A stretch of 64,000 bases of DNA. It comes from Limihaloglobus sulfuriphilus. Lineage in GTDB: Bacteria > Planctomycetota > Phycisphaerae > Sedimentisphaerales > Sedimentisphaeraceae. Positions within the stretch are counted from its first letter, which is position 1; the number at the start of each line of letters is the position of its first letter. The DNA lies in the NCBI RefSeq assembly GCF_001999965.1, contig NZ_CP019646.1:1488001-1552000 (forward strand), written 5' to 3'. Below the pieces are notes generated by a model. It was not told the origin of the DNA and did no database searches. It saw nothing but the letters and a program-made list of their open reading frames with translations. A program made the position numbers and the translations under genes. Positions 7,280 through 14,967 of the stretch are shown in pieces.

Positions 7280-8326
7280 ATGGACCGCAAATTAGTTATT
7301 ACTCTCACGATAGTTATGATATTGTCTGCAAACCTTTTAACAGGCTGCGGCAAATCGGACGGCCAGAACGGTGAGGCTTCAGCAGAACAAAAGGCTGTTG
7401 AGCTCTCATACAGTGTCTTTTTCCCGCCCAGCCACATACAATGCGTTACCGCTCAAGAGTGGGCAGACGAGATAAAGGAGCGTTCAGACGGCAGAATCAA
7501 CATAACGATTCACTCCGGAGGCACACTCACTAAAGCTCCGCAATGCTATGAAGGTGTAGTTGCAGGCATTTCGGATATAGGCATGAGCTGTTTTGCTTAT
7601 ACACGGGGCCGTTTCCCCCTTCTTGAGGGGCTCGACCTGCCGCTTGGGTACCCAACCGGCGGTGCCGCTACTGGAATCGCAACCAAGCTGGCCTTTGATT
7701 TTAATCCGGAAGAACTTAAAGATGTAAAACTTCTTTACATACACGCTCACGGCCCGGGGATTCTTGCCTCTAAAAAGCCGGTAAAAAAACTTGAGGACAT
7801 GGCCGGACTTAAAGTGCGTGCAACCGGCCTCTCGGCAAAACTGGTAGAGAGTCTCGGAGCAACCCCTATCGCTATGAGCCAGCCGGAAACATACGAAGCC
7901 CTTCAAAAAGGAGTCGTTGATGCTACATTCTGCCCGATAGAGACATTGAAAGGCTGGAACCAGGGAGAGGTAATCAACTATGTAACTGACACTTCAGCAA
8001 TTGGTTATACAACTTCCATGTTTGTCGTCATGAACAGGGACAAATGGAACTCTCTCGATCCCGAGCTGCAGGAGATTATTGACCAGGTAAGTCAGGAATG
8101 GATAGCAAAGCATGGAGCCGCCTGGGATGAGGCGGACAGGGAAGGACTTGAATTTGTGGAAGGCCTTGGCAAAGAGGTTATAACACTTTCTGAGGAAGAA
8201 GAAAAACGCTGGGTCGAGGCAGTCTCGCCAATTCTCGATAATTTCAAGAAAAAAACCCAGGAAACAGGCCTGCCCGGAGCCCAATTCCTTGAGGCTATTC
8301 AGGTTGAATTAGAACAGCATAAGTAA
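7280..8326 (+). CDS. dctP: TRAP transporter substrate-binding lipoprotein (DctP family)
   Basis: A 348-residue periplasmic binding protein with a lipoprotein signal; the lipobox LLTGC puts the lipidated cysteine near residue 23. The DctP pattern is visible: a [18 protein letters not shown] start, [15 protein letters not shown] and a mid-protein [15 protein letters not shown] motif. It captures solutes for the DctQM permease; ligands are often organic or sugar acids, but this one cannot be assigned. A good GGAGG lies 7 nt before the ATG. dctQ follows after 30 bp. Confidence 0.93.
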
Positions 8327-8356
8327 AGAATATATCTGTACAGACCGACACCGATT

Positions 8357-8872
8357 ATGGATAAATTTCTATTTAGACTCAGAACAATATATGTCTTTTC
8401 GCTCAAACATCTGACTCTGGGTTTGGTCGTTGTATCAGGATTAGGCGTTCTGACAATGACAGCCGTAACCTGCCTTGATATAATACTGCGAATGAAACCG
8501 CTGAACAGGCCCATAACAGGAGCTTACGATATCGTACAAATAGCCGGCTGCATTAGTCTTGCCGCTGCGCTGCCCTACACGACAGCGGTAAAAGGACATG
8601 TTGCAATAGAATTCTTTTTCCAGAAATTCAACAGGCGGGGCCGCATAATTGTTGATTCGTTCATGCGGCTGATGGCAATGGCGCTATTTTATTTGATGGG
8701 ACACCACTGCATTATCTATGGTAACAGTATGCTCAAGGCCAAACAGGTTACACAGACACTTCAGCTGCCGATATTCTGGCTGCCATGGCTTATAGGCGGA
8801 TGCTGTTTTGTCGTTATCCTTGTCATTGCTTACAACCTGGTAAATCCGGGCAGGGAGATGATCAAACCATGA
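8357..8872 (+). CDS. dctQ: TRAP transporter small permease subunit (DctQ)
   Basis: A 171-residue protein with four predicted membrane segments, as expected for DctQ. A mid-protein ITGAYDIVQ motif and charged residues between helices 2 and 3 support the call. It forms the membrane complex with DctM, driven by a sodium gradient. The stop overlaps the next start (ATGA), which indicates translational coupling. Confidence 0.92.
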   Translation: MDKFLFRLRTIYVFSLKHLTLGLVVVSGLGVLTMTAVTCLDIILRMKPLNRPITGAYDIVQIAGCISLAAALPYTTAVKGHVAIEFFFQKFNRRGRIIVDSFMRLMAMALFYLMGHHCIIYGNSMLKAKQVTQTLQLPIFWLPWLIGGCCFVVILVIAYNLVNPGREMIKP

Positions 8873-10170
8873 CTCCCGTTCAAATCGGCATAATCGGGTG
8901 TGTTTTCCTGTTTGTTCTGCTGGCGGCGAGTATGCCGGTAGCCTTTTCGATGGCTATAATAGGCTTTGTCGGTTTCGCGGCCGTTGTGAACCCTGATGCC
9001 GCCGCAAGTATGCTTTCAATGAACCTTTATGACACTTTTACCTCGTACAGCCTTACTGTGATTCCGCTTTTTGTTTTCATGGGGCAGGTTTGTTTTCACT
9101 CCGGCATAAGCCGCAGGCTTTTTGACGCGGCTTATAAATGGCTCGGGCACATGCCGGGCGGGCTGGCGATAGCAACCGTTGGAGCATGCACCGGTTTTGG
9201 AGCGATATGCGGATCCGGCCCGGCAACAGCGGCTACGATGGCGGCAGTAGCTCTGCCCGAAATGAAACGATACAAATATGATATGGAGCTGGGCTGCGGT
9301 GCGGTAGCTGCCGGCGGAAGCCTTGGTATGCTTATTCCGCCAAGTGTGGTCTTTATAGTTTACGGAATCTTAACAGAAGAGTCTGTCGGAAAACTATTTA
9401 TAGCCGGTATTGGCCCTGGTCTGCTGATTGCCCTGCTGTTCTGCCTGACTATATATATAAACTGTAAACGGCGCCCTCATCTTGGACCGGCATCAGAGCC
9501 TTTCAGCTGGAAAGCCCGCCTTAAAGCCACTGCCGGCGTAGCTGAAACACTTCTATTGTTTTTACTGGTAATAGGCGGTATGTTTCTGGGGCTCTTCACC
9601 CCAACAGAAGCCGCCGCGGTAGGAGCTGCCGGAAGCATTATAGTAGCACTGATGAGAAAAAAACTCAGTTTTTCAATGCTTAAACGCTCTTTGGTTGAAA
9701 CTGCCCGAACCTCGTGCATGGTTATGATAATAGTTACAGGAGCTGTCATATTCGGACGGTTCCTTACTGTAACACACATACCTTACGAGCTGGCTTCTGC
9801 CCTTACCGGCCTTTCAGTTCCAAGCTGGGTTATAATCGGGCTGATAATATTTTTCTATTTGATTGTCGGCTGCTTCGTTGACGCTCTAGCACTTATTATG
9901 CTGACTATCCCGATTTTTTATCCGGTTGTGATCGAGCTTGGTTACAACGCTATATGGTTCGGGGTTATTATCGTTATCGTAACACAAATGGGTGTTATCA
10001 GCCCGCCGGTAGGTGTATGCGTATATGTTGTCAGCGGAATCGAACGAGATGTGCCGCTCCAGAAGATATTCAGGGGAGCAATGCCGTTTCTGGCTGCACT
10101 TATAATCGCGGCGATTCTTCTGATGATTTTTCCAAAAATATGTCTTTTCCTTCCTGAATTGATTGGTTAA
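8869..10170 (+). CDS. dctM: TRAP transporter large permease subunit (DctM)
   Basis: A 433-residue polytopic membrane protein of normal DctM size. Family motifs include the ASMPVAFSMA start, the GSGPATAATMAAVALPEMKRYKYD block, the GGSLGMLIPPSVVFIVYG loop and the second-half IISPPVGVCVYV. A longer upstream reading frame exists, but the ATG at 8869 overlaps the dctQ stop by 4 bp and gives a typical N-terminus, so I prefer it. It is the transport channel of the TRAP system. Confidence 0.95.
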   Translation: MTPVQIGIIGCVFLFVLLAASMPVAFSMAIIGFVGFAAVVNPDAAASMLSMNLYDTFTSYSLTVIPLFVFMGQVCFHSGISRRLFDAAYKWLGHMPGGLAIATVGACTGFGAICGSGPATAATMAAVALPEMKRYKYDMELGCGAVAAGGSLGMLIPPSVVFIVYGILTEESVGKLFIAGIGPGLLIALLFCLTIYINCKRRPHLGPASEPFSWKARLKATAGVAETLLLFLLVIGGMFLGLFTPTEAAAVGAAGSIIVALMRKKLSFSMLKRSLVETARTSCMVMIIVTGAVIFGRFLTVTHIPYELASALTGLSVPSWVIIGLIIFFYLIVGCFVDALALIMLTIPIFYPVVIELGYNAIWFGVIIVIVTQMGVISPPVGVCVYVVSGIERDVPLQKIFRGAMPFLAALIIAAILLMIFPKICLFLPELIG

Positions 10171-10182
10171 GGAGATTTTGCC

Positions 10183-10653
10183 ATGGCCTATGAACCTCAA
10201 ATAAAGTACAGTAAGATACTCTTTTGCACCGACTTCTCAGAGAATTCTGATTTCGCATTCGATTATGCCCTCTACGCGGCACGAAGCTGCGCCGACTCCG
10301 AGCTGTTTGTCCTGCATGTTGTGCCGGAATCACAATCACAGTTCTGGAAAACATACATCTATGAGATTGAAAACGTTGACGACAAGGCCAGGGCGGATAT
10401 CGATGCACGTATAAAAGAATCGTATCTGGTAAAAGTCCCCGAAGGGATGAAGATCGATATAGAATTCCGCATCGGTAAAGAAAACGAGGAAATCCTTGAT
10501 TTCGCAAAAGAAATCGGAGCAGACCTTATTGTAATAGGCAGGCACAACTCAAGTGTATTTGAGTCAGCTTTCTTTGGCAATATCACAGAAAAAATTGTCA
10601 GAAAAGCCCACTGCCCTATCCTGGTTGTCCCTTCCCCTTTTGCACATAAATAG
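10183..10653 (+). CDS. Universal stress protein (UspA family), coupled to the TRAP genes
   Basis: A 156-residue single Usp domain (KILFCTDFSENSDFAFDYAL at the start, HCPILVVP at the end). A good AAGGAG precedes the ATG, only 12 bp after dctM, so it is probably cotranscribed with the transporter. In the halophile Halomonas elongata the Usp protein TeaD regulates the TeaABC TRAP transporter, so a similar role is plausible here. The usual ATP-binding motif G-2x-G-9x-G(S/T) is altered: residues 119-133 read G-2x-N-9x-G-N, so nucleotide binding may differ or be lost. Confidence 0.9.
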   Translation: MAYEPQIKYSKILFCTDFSENSDFAFDYALYAARSCADSELFVLHVVPESQSQFWKTYIYEIENVDDKARADIDARIKESYLVKVPEGMKIDIEFRIGKENEEILDFAKEIGADLIVIGRHNSSVFESAFFGNITEKIVRKAHCPILVVPSPFAHK

Positions 10654-10874
10654 ACCGCAGTCAAGTGCAGCAGCTCTGCAAACCGGTTAAAATCAATGGA
10701 TTGTGATAAATACAAACCCGGGTCAATTATTATTCCGGACGAATTCTTGTACATCAATTCTTGTAATTTCAGCGGTAATTGTTATACTTGTCACCCTTAT
10801 AACGTCAAAGTTGAAAGTCAGCTTTGAAAAACAGAGATTTTATTATGTAAAGACAGATAATTCACGGAGTTGCA

Positions 10875-11435
10875 ATGAAAGCATCTGAAATGAAAAAAGG
10901 TATGACAGTAACACTGGATGACACACTCTATACGATAGTAGATTACCAGCACGTAAAACTGGGAAAAGGCGGAGCTGTTTACCAGACTAAACTGCGCAAT
11001 CTTATTGACGGCGGAATCCGTGATATCCGCCTGCGCGCCGAGGAAAATATTGAGCAGGCTTACCTCGATAAACGCAAATATGAATACCTCTATTCTGCAG
11101 GCTCAGAGCATGTAATAATGGACCTGGAGACATATGACCAGGTGAGCCTTGATGATGAGCAGTTCGGCGATGCCAAACTCTACCTCAAGCCCAATGAGCA
11201 GCTTCAGGTGTCAATGTACCAGGAAAAACCGATACAGGTCGATCTGCCAACAACGGTTGATCTCGAAGTAACCGACACCGCCCCCGAGATTAAGGGAGCT
11301 ACAGCGACAAACCAGTACAAACCCGCTACACTTGAAACAGGGCTTACGGTTTCTGTGCCGCCGTTTGTTAAAATCGGTGAAATGATCAGGATTGATACCA
11401 GAACAGGCGACTATGTCACCAGGGTTAAAGAATAA
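10875..11435 (+). CDS. efp: Elongation factor P
   Basis: A 186-residue three-domain EF-P (KOW-like N-domain, two OB folds; C-terminal signature KIGEMIRIDTRTGDYV). EF-P rescues ribosomes stalled on polyproline. The loop tip reads HVKLGKGGA with a lysine at residue 31, so a Lys-modifying or unmodified type is expected rather than an arginine type. The usual proline before GKG is Leu29. No EpmA/EpmB modification genes are in the window. secA follows after 49 bp. Confidence 0.96.
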   Translation: MKASEMKKGMTVTLDDTLYTIVDYQHVKLGKGGAVYQTKLRNLIDGGIRDIRLRAEENIEQAYLDKRKYEYLYSAGSEHVIMDLETYDQVSLDDEQFGDAKLYLKPNEQLQVSMYQEKPIQVDLPTTVDLEVTDTAPEIKGATATNQYKPATLETGLTVSVPPFVKIGEMIRIDTRTGDYVTRVKE

Positions 11436-11484
11436 TACAGAAAATGAGCTGACATCCGAGAATGTCAGTTAATAAGGATACCCA

Positions 11485-14400
11485 ATGTTTCCAGTTATCG
11501 GCAAGTTTTTAGCAAAAACATTCGGAACGCGCAACGACAGGCTGGTCAAGGCATATATGCAGACCGCTGTCAAAGCCGCCGAATTTGAAGATAAATTCAA
11601 ATCGCAAAGCGACGAGCAGCTCAAAGCCAATACACAGCGTTTTCGTGAGGAGGTAAACTCCGGAGAACGCTCTGTTAATGATATTCTGCCCGAGGCTTTT
11701 GCCGTTGTACGTGAAGCGGCAAGGCGCAACATGGAAATGCGGCATTATGATGTGCAGCTTGTCGGCGGAAACGTGCTTTCAGACGGCAAAATCGCTGAAA
11801 TGGCAACCGGTGAGGGTAAAACCCTGGTTGCAACACTGGCGGCATACCTTATACATATAACCGGAAAACGCGTGCATGTGGTTACGGTCAACGACTACCT
11901 CGCATCGCGTGACGCGGAATGGATGAGCCCTGTTTACAACGCCCTGGGGCTTTCTGTGGGGGCAATACAAAACGACATGGATCCGGGCGGAGACGAACGT
12001 AAGTCCATCTACAAAATGGATATAGTGTACGGAACTAACAACGAGTTCGGTTTCGACTATCTCCGGGACAATATGAAGATGTCCATATCGCAGATTTGCC
12101 AGGGTGAGCTCGAAAGCGCAATAATCGATGAGGTTGACTCAATCCTGATTGATGAGGCTCGTACCCCGCTTATCATCAGCGGCCCTGCGATGGACGATGT
12201 TGACCGCTACCGCAAGGCTGACGGCGTCGTAAGAGAGCTGATAAGTATGCAGCGAGGCTACACAAATATAGAGTCCCAGATAAAACAAGCGCAGCACAAA
12301 GCCGCGGAGGCCGAAGGCATCGCGGCAGATGCCAAAAAGGTCAAAGACAAGCAGCGTTCCGCAAAATATGAGGCAATAGCCCAGGAGAACCTTGCAAAAC
12401 AGCAGCAGCTCGAGGAAAAGCTCGAGGGTATGACACAATACTACGAGGTTGAGCTTGACAGAAAAGCCGTTCACCTTACACATGAAGGCGTTGGCGAAGC
12501 CCAGAAAATTGCCGGAATCGGCTCATTCTTCACCGGAAACAATATGGACTGGCCCCACCTGCTTGAACAGGGCCTGCGGGCGCACGTATGTTTTGAGCGT
12601 GAAAAGGATTACGTCGTCATGGACGGCAAGGTTGTCATCGTTGACGAGTTTACCGGCCGCCTTATGCACGGCAGGCAGTGGTCAGACGGGCTTCACCAGG
12701 CAGTAGAGGCAAAAGAACGTGTCCAGATCAAAGAAGAATCCCAGACCCTGGCAACAGTAACTCTCCAGAATTTCTTTAAGCTCTATGACCAGCTTGCAGG
12801 TATGACCGGTACTGCCATGACAGAGGCTCAGGAGTTTATGGATATCTATAAACTTGACGTAGTTTCGATACCAACAAATAGGCCGTGCATACGGGATGAC
12901 CGCGACGACCTGATTTATAAGGACATGCGGGATAAATTCAACTCCATCGTAGAAGAGATCAACGAAATCAGCGGCCAGGGACGGCCAATCCTGGTAGGTA
13001 CCGTAAGCATCGAAAAGTCCGAAGCGATATCAACCGCCCTTCACCGCAAATACGGCGTGGAACATGAGGTGCTAAATGCCAAACAGCACGCCCGTGAAGC
13101 CACGATCGTGGAAAAAGCCGGCCAGCAGCACACTGATTCTCGCGGAAACCGCCGCGGAAATGTTACAATAGCAACAAACATGGCGGGCCGAGGCACCGAT
13201 ATCAAGCTCGGCGAAGGTGTAGCAGAGCTTGGCGGACTGCATATTATTGGTACTGAACGTCATGAATCGAGACGTATCGACAACCAGCTCAGGGGACGTG
13301 CCGGAAGGCAGGGAGATAAAGGCTCAAGCCAGTTTTTCCTGTGTTTCGATGATGACCTCCTGCGCATATTCGCCCCCGATTGGGTCATTAAAGCCCTTGC
13401 CAAAAAAGGAATGCTGGAAGGCGAGGCTATCGACCATCCCTGGATAAGCAGAGGAATTGAAAAGGCTCAGAGAAAAGTAGAGGAAAAGAACTTCGAAGCC
13501 CGTAAATCACTGCTCGAATATGATGAAGTGATGGATTACCAGCGGAAAACATTCTATGGCCGCAGAAGAAAAGTCCTTGAGGGCAAAGAGCTTAGAGAGA
13601 CAATTTTCGATAAGATAGAAAACGTCGTAGAAACATTATGCGATGATGTTCTTGATGAAACGTATCCTTACAGGGCTGCGGCGGCGTGGATACTGCACAC
13701 TTTCGGCGTTGACATCGACATCAAAAAGATATACGGTCTCGAACAAAGTGAAGTTGAGGCGATTGTCCGCAAAGACGCCGCCCAGAACGCACGCGGCAAA
13801 ATATCAATGACAATAGCCGAGTTCCTGGAAGACTGGGATGATCCGAGCAGCTGGAAGCTCTCCGACCTGTCAAAATGGGCAATGTCAACATTCAACGCCA
13901 ATCTTTCTGTCTCAAAGCTCAGGGAGCTATCCGCTGACGAAATAGAAAGCGAAATAGGCGATGCCGCCCAGGAACAAATCATGAAAAAGGATTTTTCAGG
14001 CATTGTAGAATTTCTTGACGAAGACTTCGCGGTCAAAACTCTCCAGACCCATCTTCGCGAAAGATTCACCCTGGATATATCTCTTGATCAGCTCAAGTCT
14101 CTGCCAAAAAAAGAAATTAAAACTGTAATAGTTGAAAAACTTGACGAGAAATACCAACGCAAGGAAACCGCCTGCTCTGCTGATATGATGTGCCAGATGG
14201 CCTATGGTGAAAACAGGCAAAACGTTTACTCGCTTGATAATCTGGCAAACCGTGCAAACCGGCTTTATGACATCGGATTTGATTCTGACAAACTGCGTGA
14301 GATGAAACCCGAACAGGTTCATAAGCAGCTTGTGGAAGCCGCCCAGAACCTGCGGGGACAAAAGCTGCGGGATATGATTGATCGTGAATACAGCTCCCGA

Positions 14401-14967
14401 AGCCGCGAAGATTTCATAAAGTGGGCCAAAAGCCGTTTTGAAATCAAAACAGAAATCGAAATCTCCGATGATGAAGATATTCGTGCCCAGGTGTTTAGAG
14501 AGGCACAGAACTTTCTGCGTCAGGACATGTCTCGTCTGGAACAGTTTATCCTTCTGCAGGTGTACGACAGTGCATGGAAAGAGCATCTTTACGCGATGGA
14601 TAAGCTGCGGGATACAATCTTCCTGAGGTCATTCGCTGAAAAGGACCCTAAACTTGAATACAAGCAGGAAGGGTTCAGGATGTTTAATGAAATGCTTGAC
14701 ATCATTGACAGCAGCGTTACTGAAAGGATCTTCAAGGTACAGCTGGCACCGGGTGTTCGCAGCAGAAATGTTTATAACGTCTCATCTGCGAGCCATCAGC
14801 AAGCCGCCGGTTTTGATGTATCAGACAAACAGCGGGCAGCAGCGGCAGGACCTCAGAACCAGCAGGGAGTTAAGCAGATAATCAGAACCGAACGAAAAGT
14901 CGGAAGAAACGATCCTTGCCCCTGCGGCAGCGGGAAAAAATACAAAAAATGCTGTGGAAGAAACTAA
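11485..14967 (+). CDS. secA: Preprotein translocase ATPase SecA, enlarged
   Basis: An 1160-residue SecA, well above the usual 830-900. Motor motifs are intact: ATGEGKTLVA Walker A, DEVDSILIDEARTPL, TMAGRGTDIKL and RGRAGRQGD. The C-terminal SEC-C zinc motif DPCPCGSGKKYKKCC is present and binds SecB or ribosomes. Extra length lies in two places. One is an Ala/Lys/Glu-rich coiled coil (about residues 260-325) at the preprotein cross-linking domain. The other is in the helical wing region (about 730-1015), where a ~40-residue module with pattern W/L-4x-F-3x-LS-3x-L-2x-L appears about four times. E. coli SecA has one such module. Confidence 0.96.
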   Translation: MFPVIGKFLAKTFGTRNDRLVKAYMQTAVKAAEFEDKFKSQSDEQLKANTQRFREEVNSGERSVNDILPEAFAVVREAARRNMEMRHYDVQLVGGNVLSDGKIAEMATGEGKTLVATLAAYLIHITGKRVHVVTVNDYLASRDAEWMSPVYNALGLSVGAIQNDMDPGGDERKSIYKMDIVYGTNNEFGFDYLRDNMKMSISQICQGELESAIIDEVDSILIDEARTPLIISGPAMDDVDRYRKADGVVRELISMQRGYTNIESQIKQAQHKAAEAEGIAADAKKVKDKQRSAKYEAIAQENLAKQQQLEEKLEGMTQYYEVELDRKAVHLTHEGVGEAQKIAGIGSFFTGNNMDWPHLLEQGLRAHVCFEREKDYVVMDGKVVIVDEFTGRLMHGRQWSDGLHQAVEAKERVQIKEESQTLATVTLQNFFKLYDQLAGMTGTAMTEAQEFMDIYKLDVVSIPTNRPCIRDDRDDLIYKDMRDKFNSIVEEINEISGQGRPILVGTVSIEKSEAISTALHRKYGVEHEVLNAKQHAREATIVEKAGQQHTDSRGNRRGNVTIATNMAGRGTDIKLGEGVAELGGLHIIGTERHESRRIDNQLRGRAGRQGDKGSSQFFLCFDDDLLRIFAPDWVIKALAKKGMLEGEAIDHPWISRGIEKAQRKVEEKNFEARKSLLEYDEVMDYQRKTFYGRRRKVLEGKELRETIFDKIENVVETLCDDVLDETYPYRAAAAWILHTFGVDIDIKKIYGLEQSEVEAIVRKDAAQNARGKISMTIAEFLEDWDDPSSWKLSDLSKWAMSTFNANLSVSKLRELSADEIESEIGDAAQEQIMKKDFSGIVEFLDEDFAVKTLQTHLRERFTLDISLDQLKSLPKKEIKTVIVEKLDEKYQRKETACSADMMCQMAYGENRQNVYSLDNLANRANRLYDIGFDSDKLREMKPEQVHKQLVEAAQNLRGQKLRDMIDREYSSRSREDFIKWAKSRFEIKTEIEISDDEDIRAQVFREAQNFLRQDMSRLEQFILLQVYDSAWKEHLYAMDKLRDTIFLRSFAEKDPKLEYKQEGFRMFNEMLDIIDSSVTERIFKVQLAPGVRSRNVYNVSSASHQQAAGFDVSDKQRAAAAGPQNQQGVKQIIRTERKVGRNDPCPCGSGKKYKKCCGRN

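Noticed and set aside
10703-10888. 61-codon ORF with a hydrophobic segment before efp
   Set aside because: Starts with GTG without a ribosome binding site and runs into the start of efp; likely chance.
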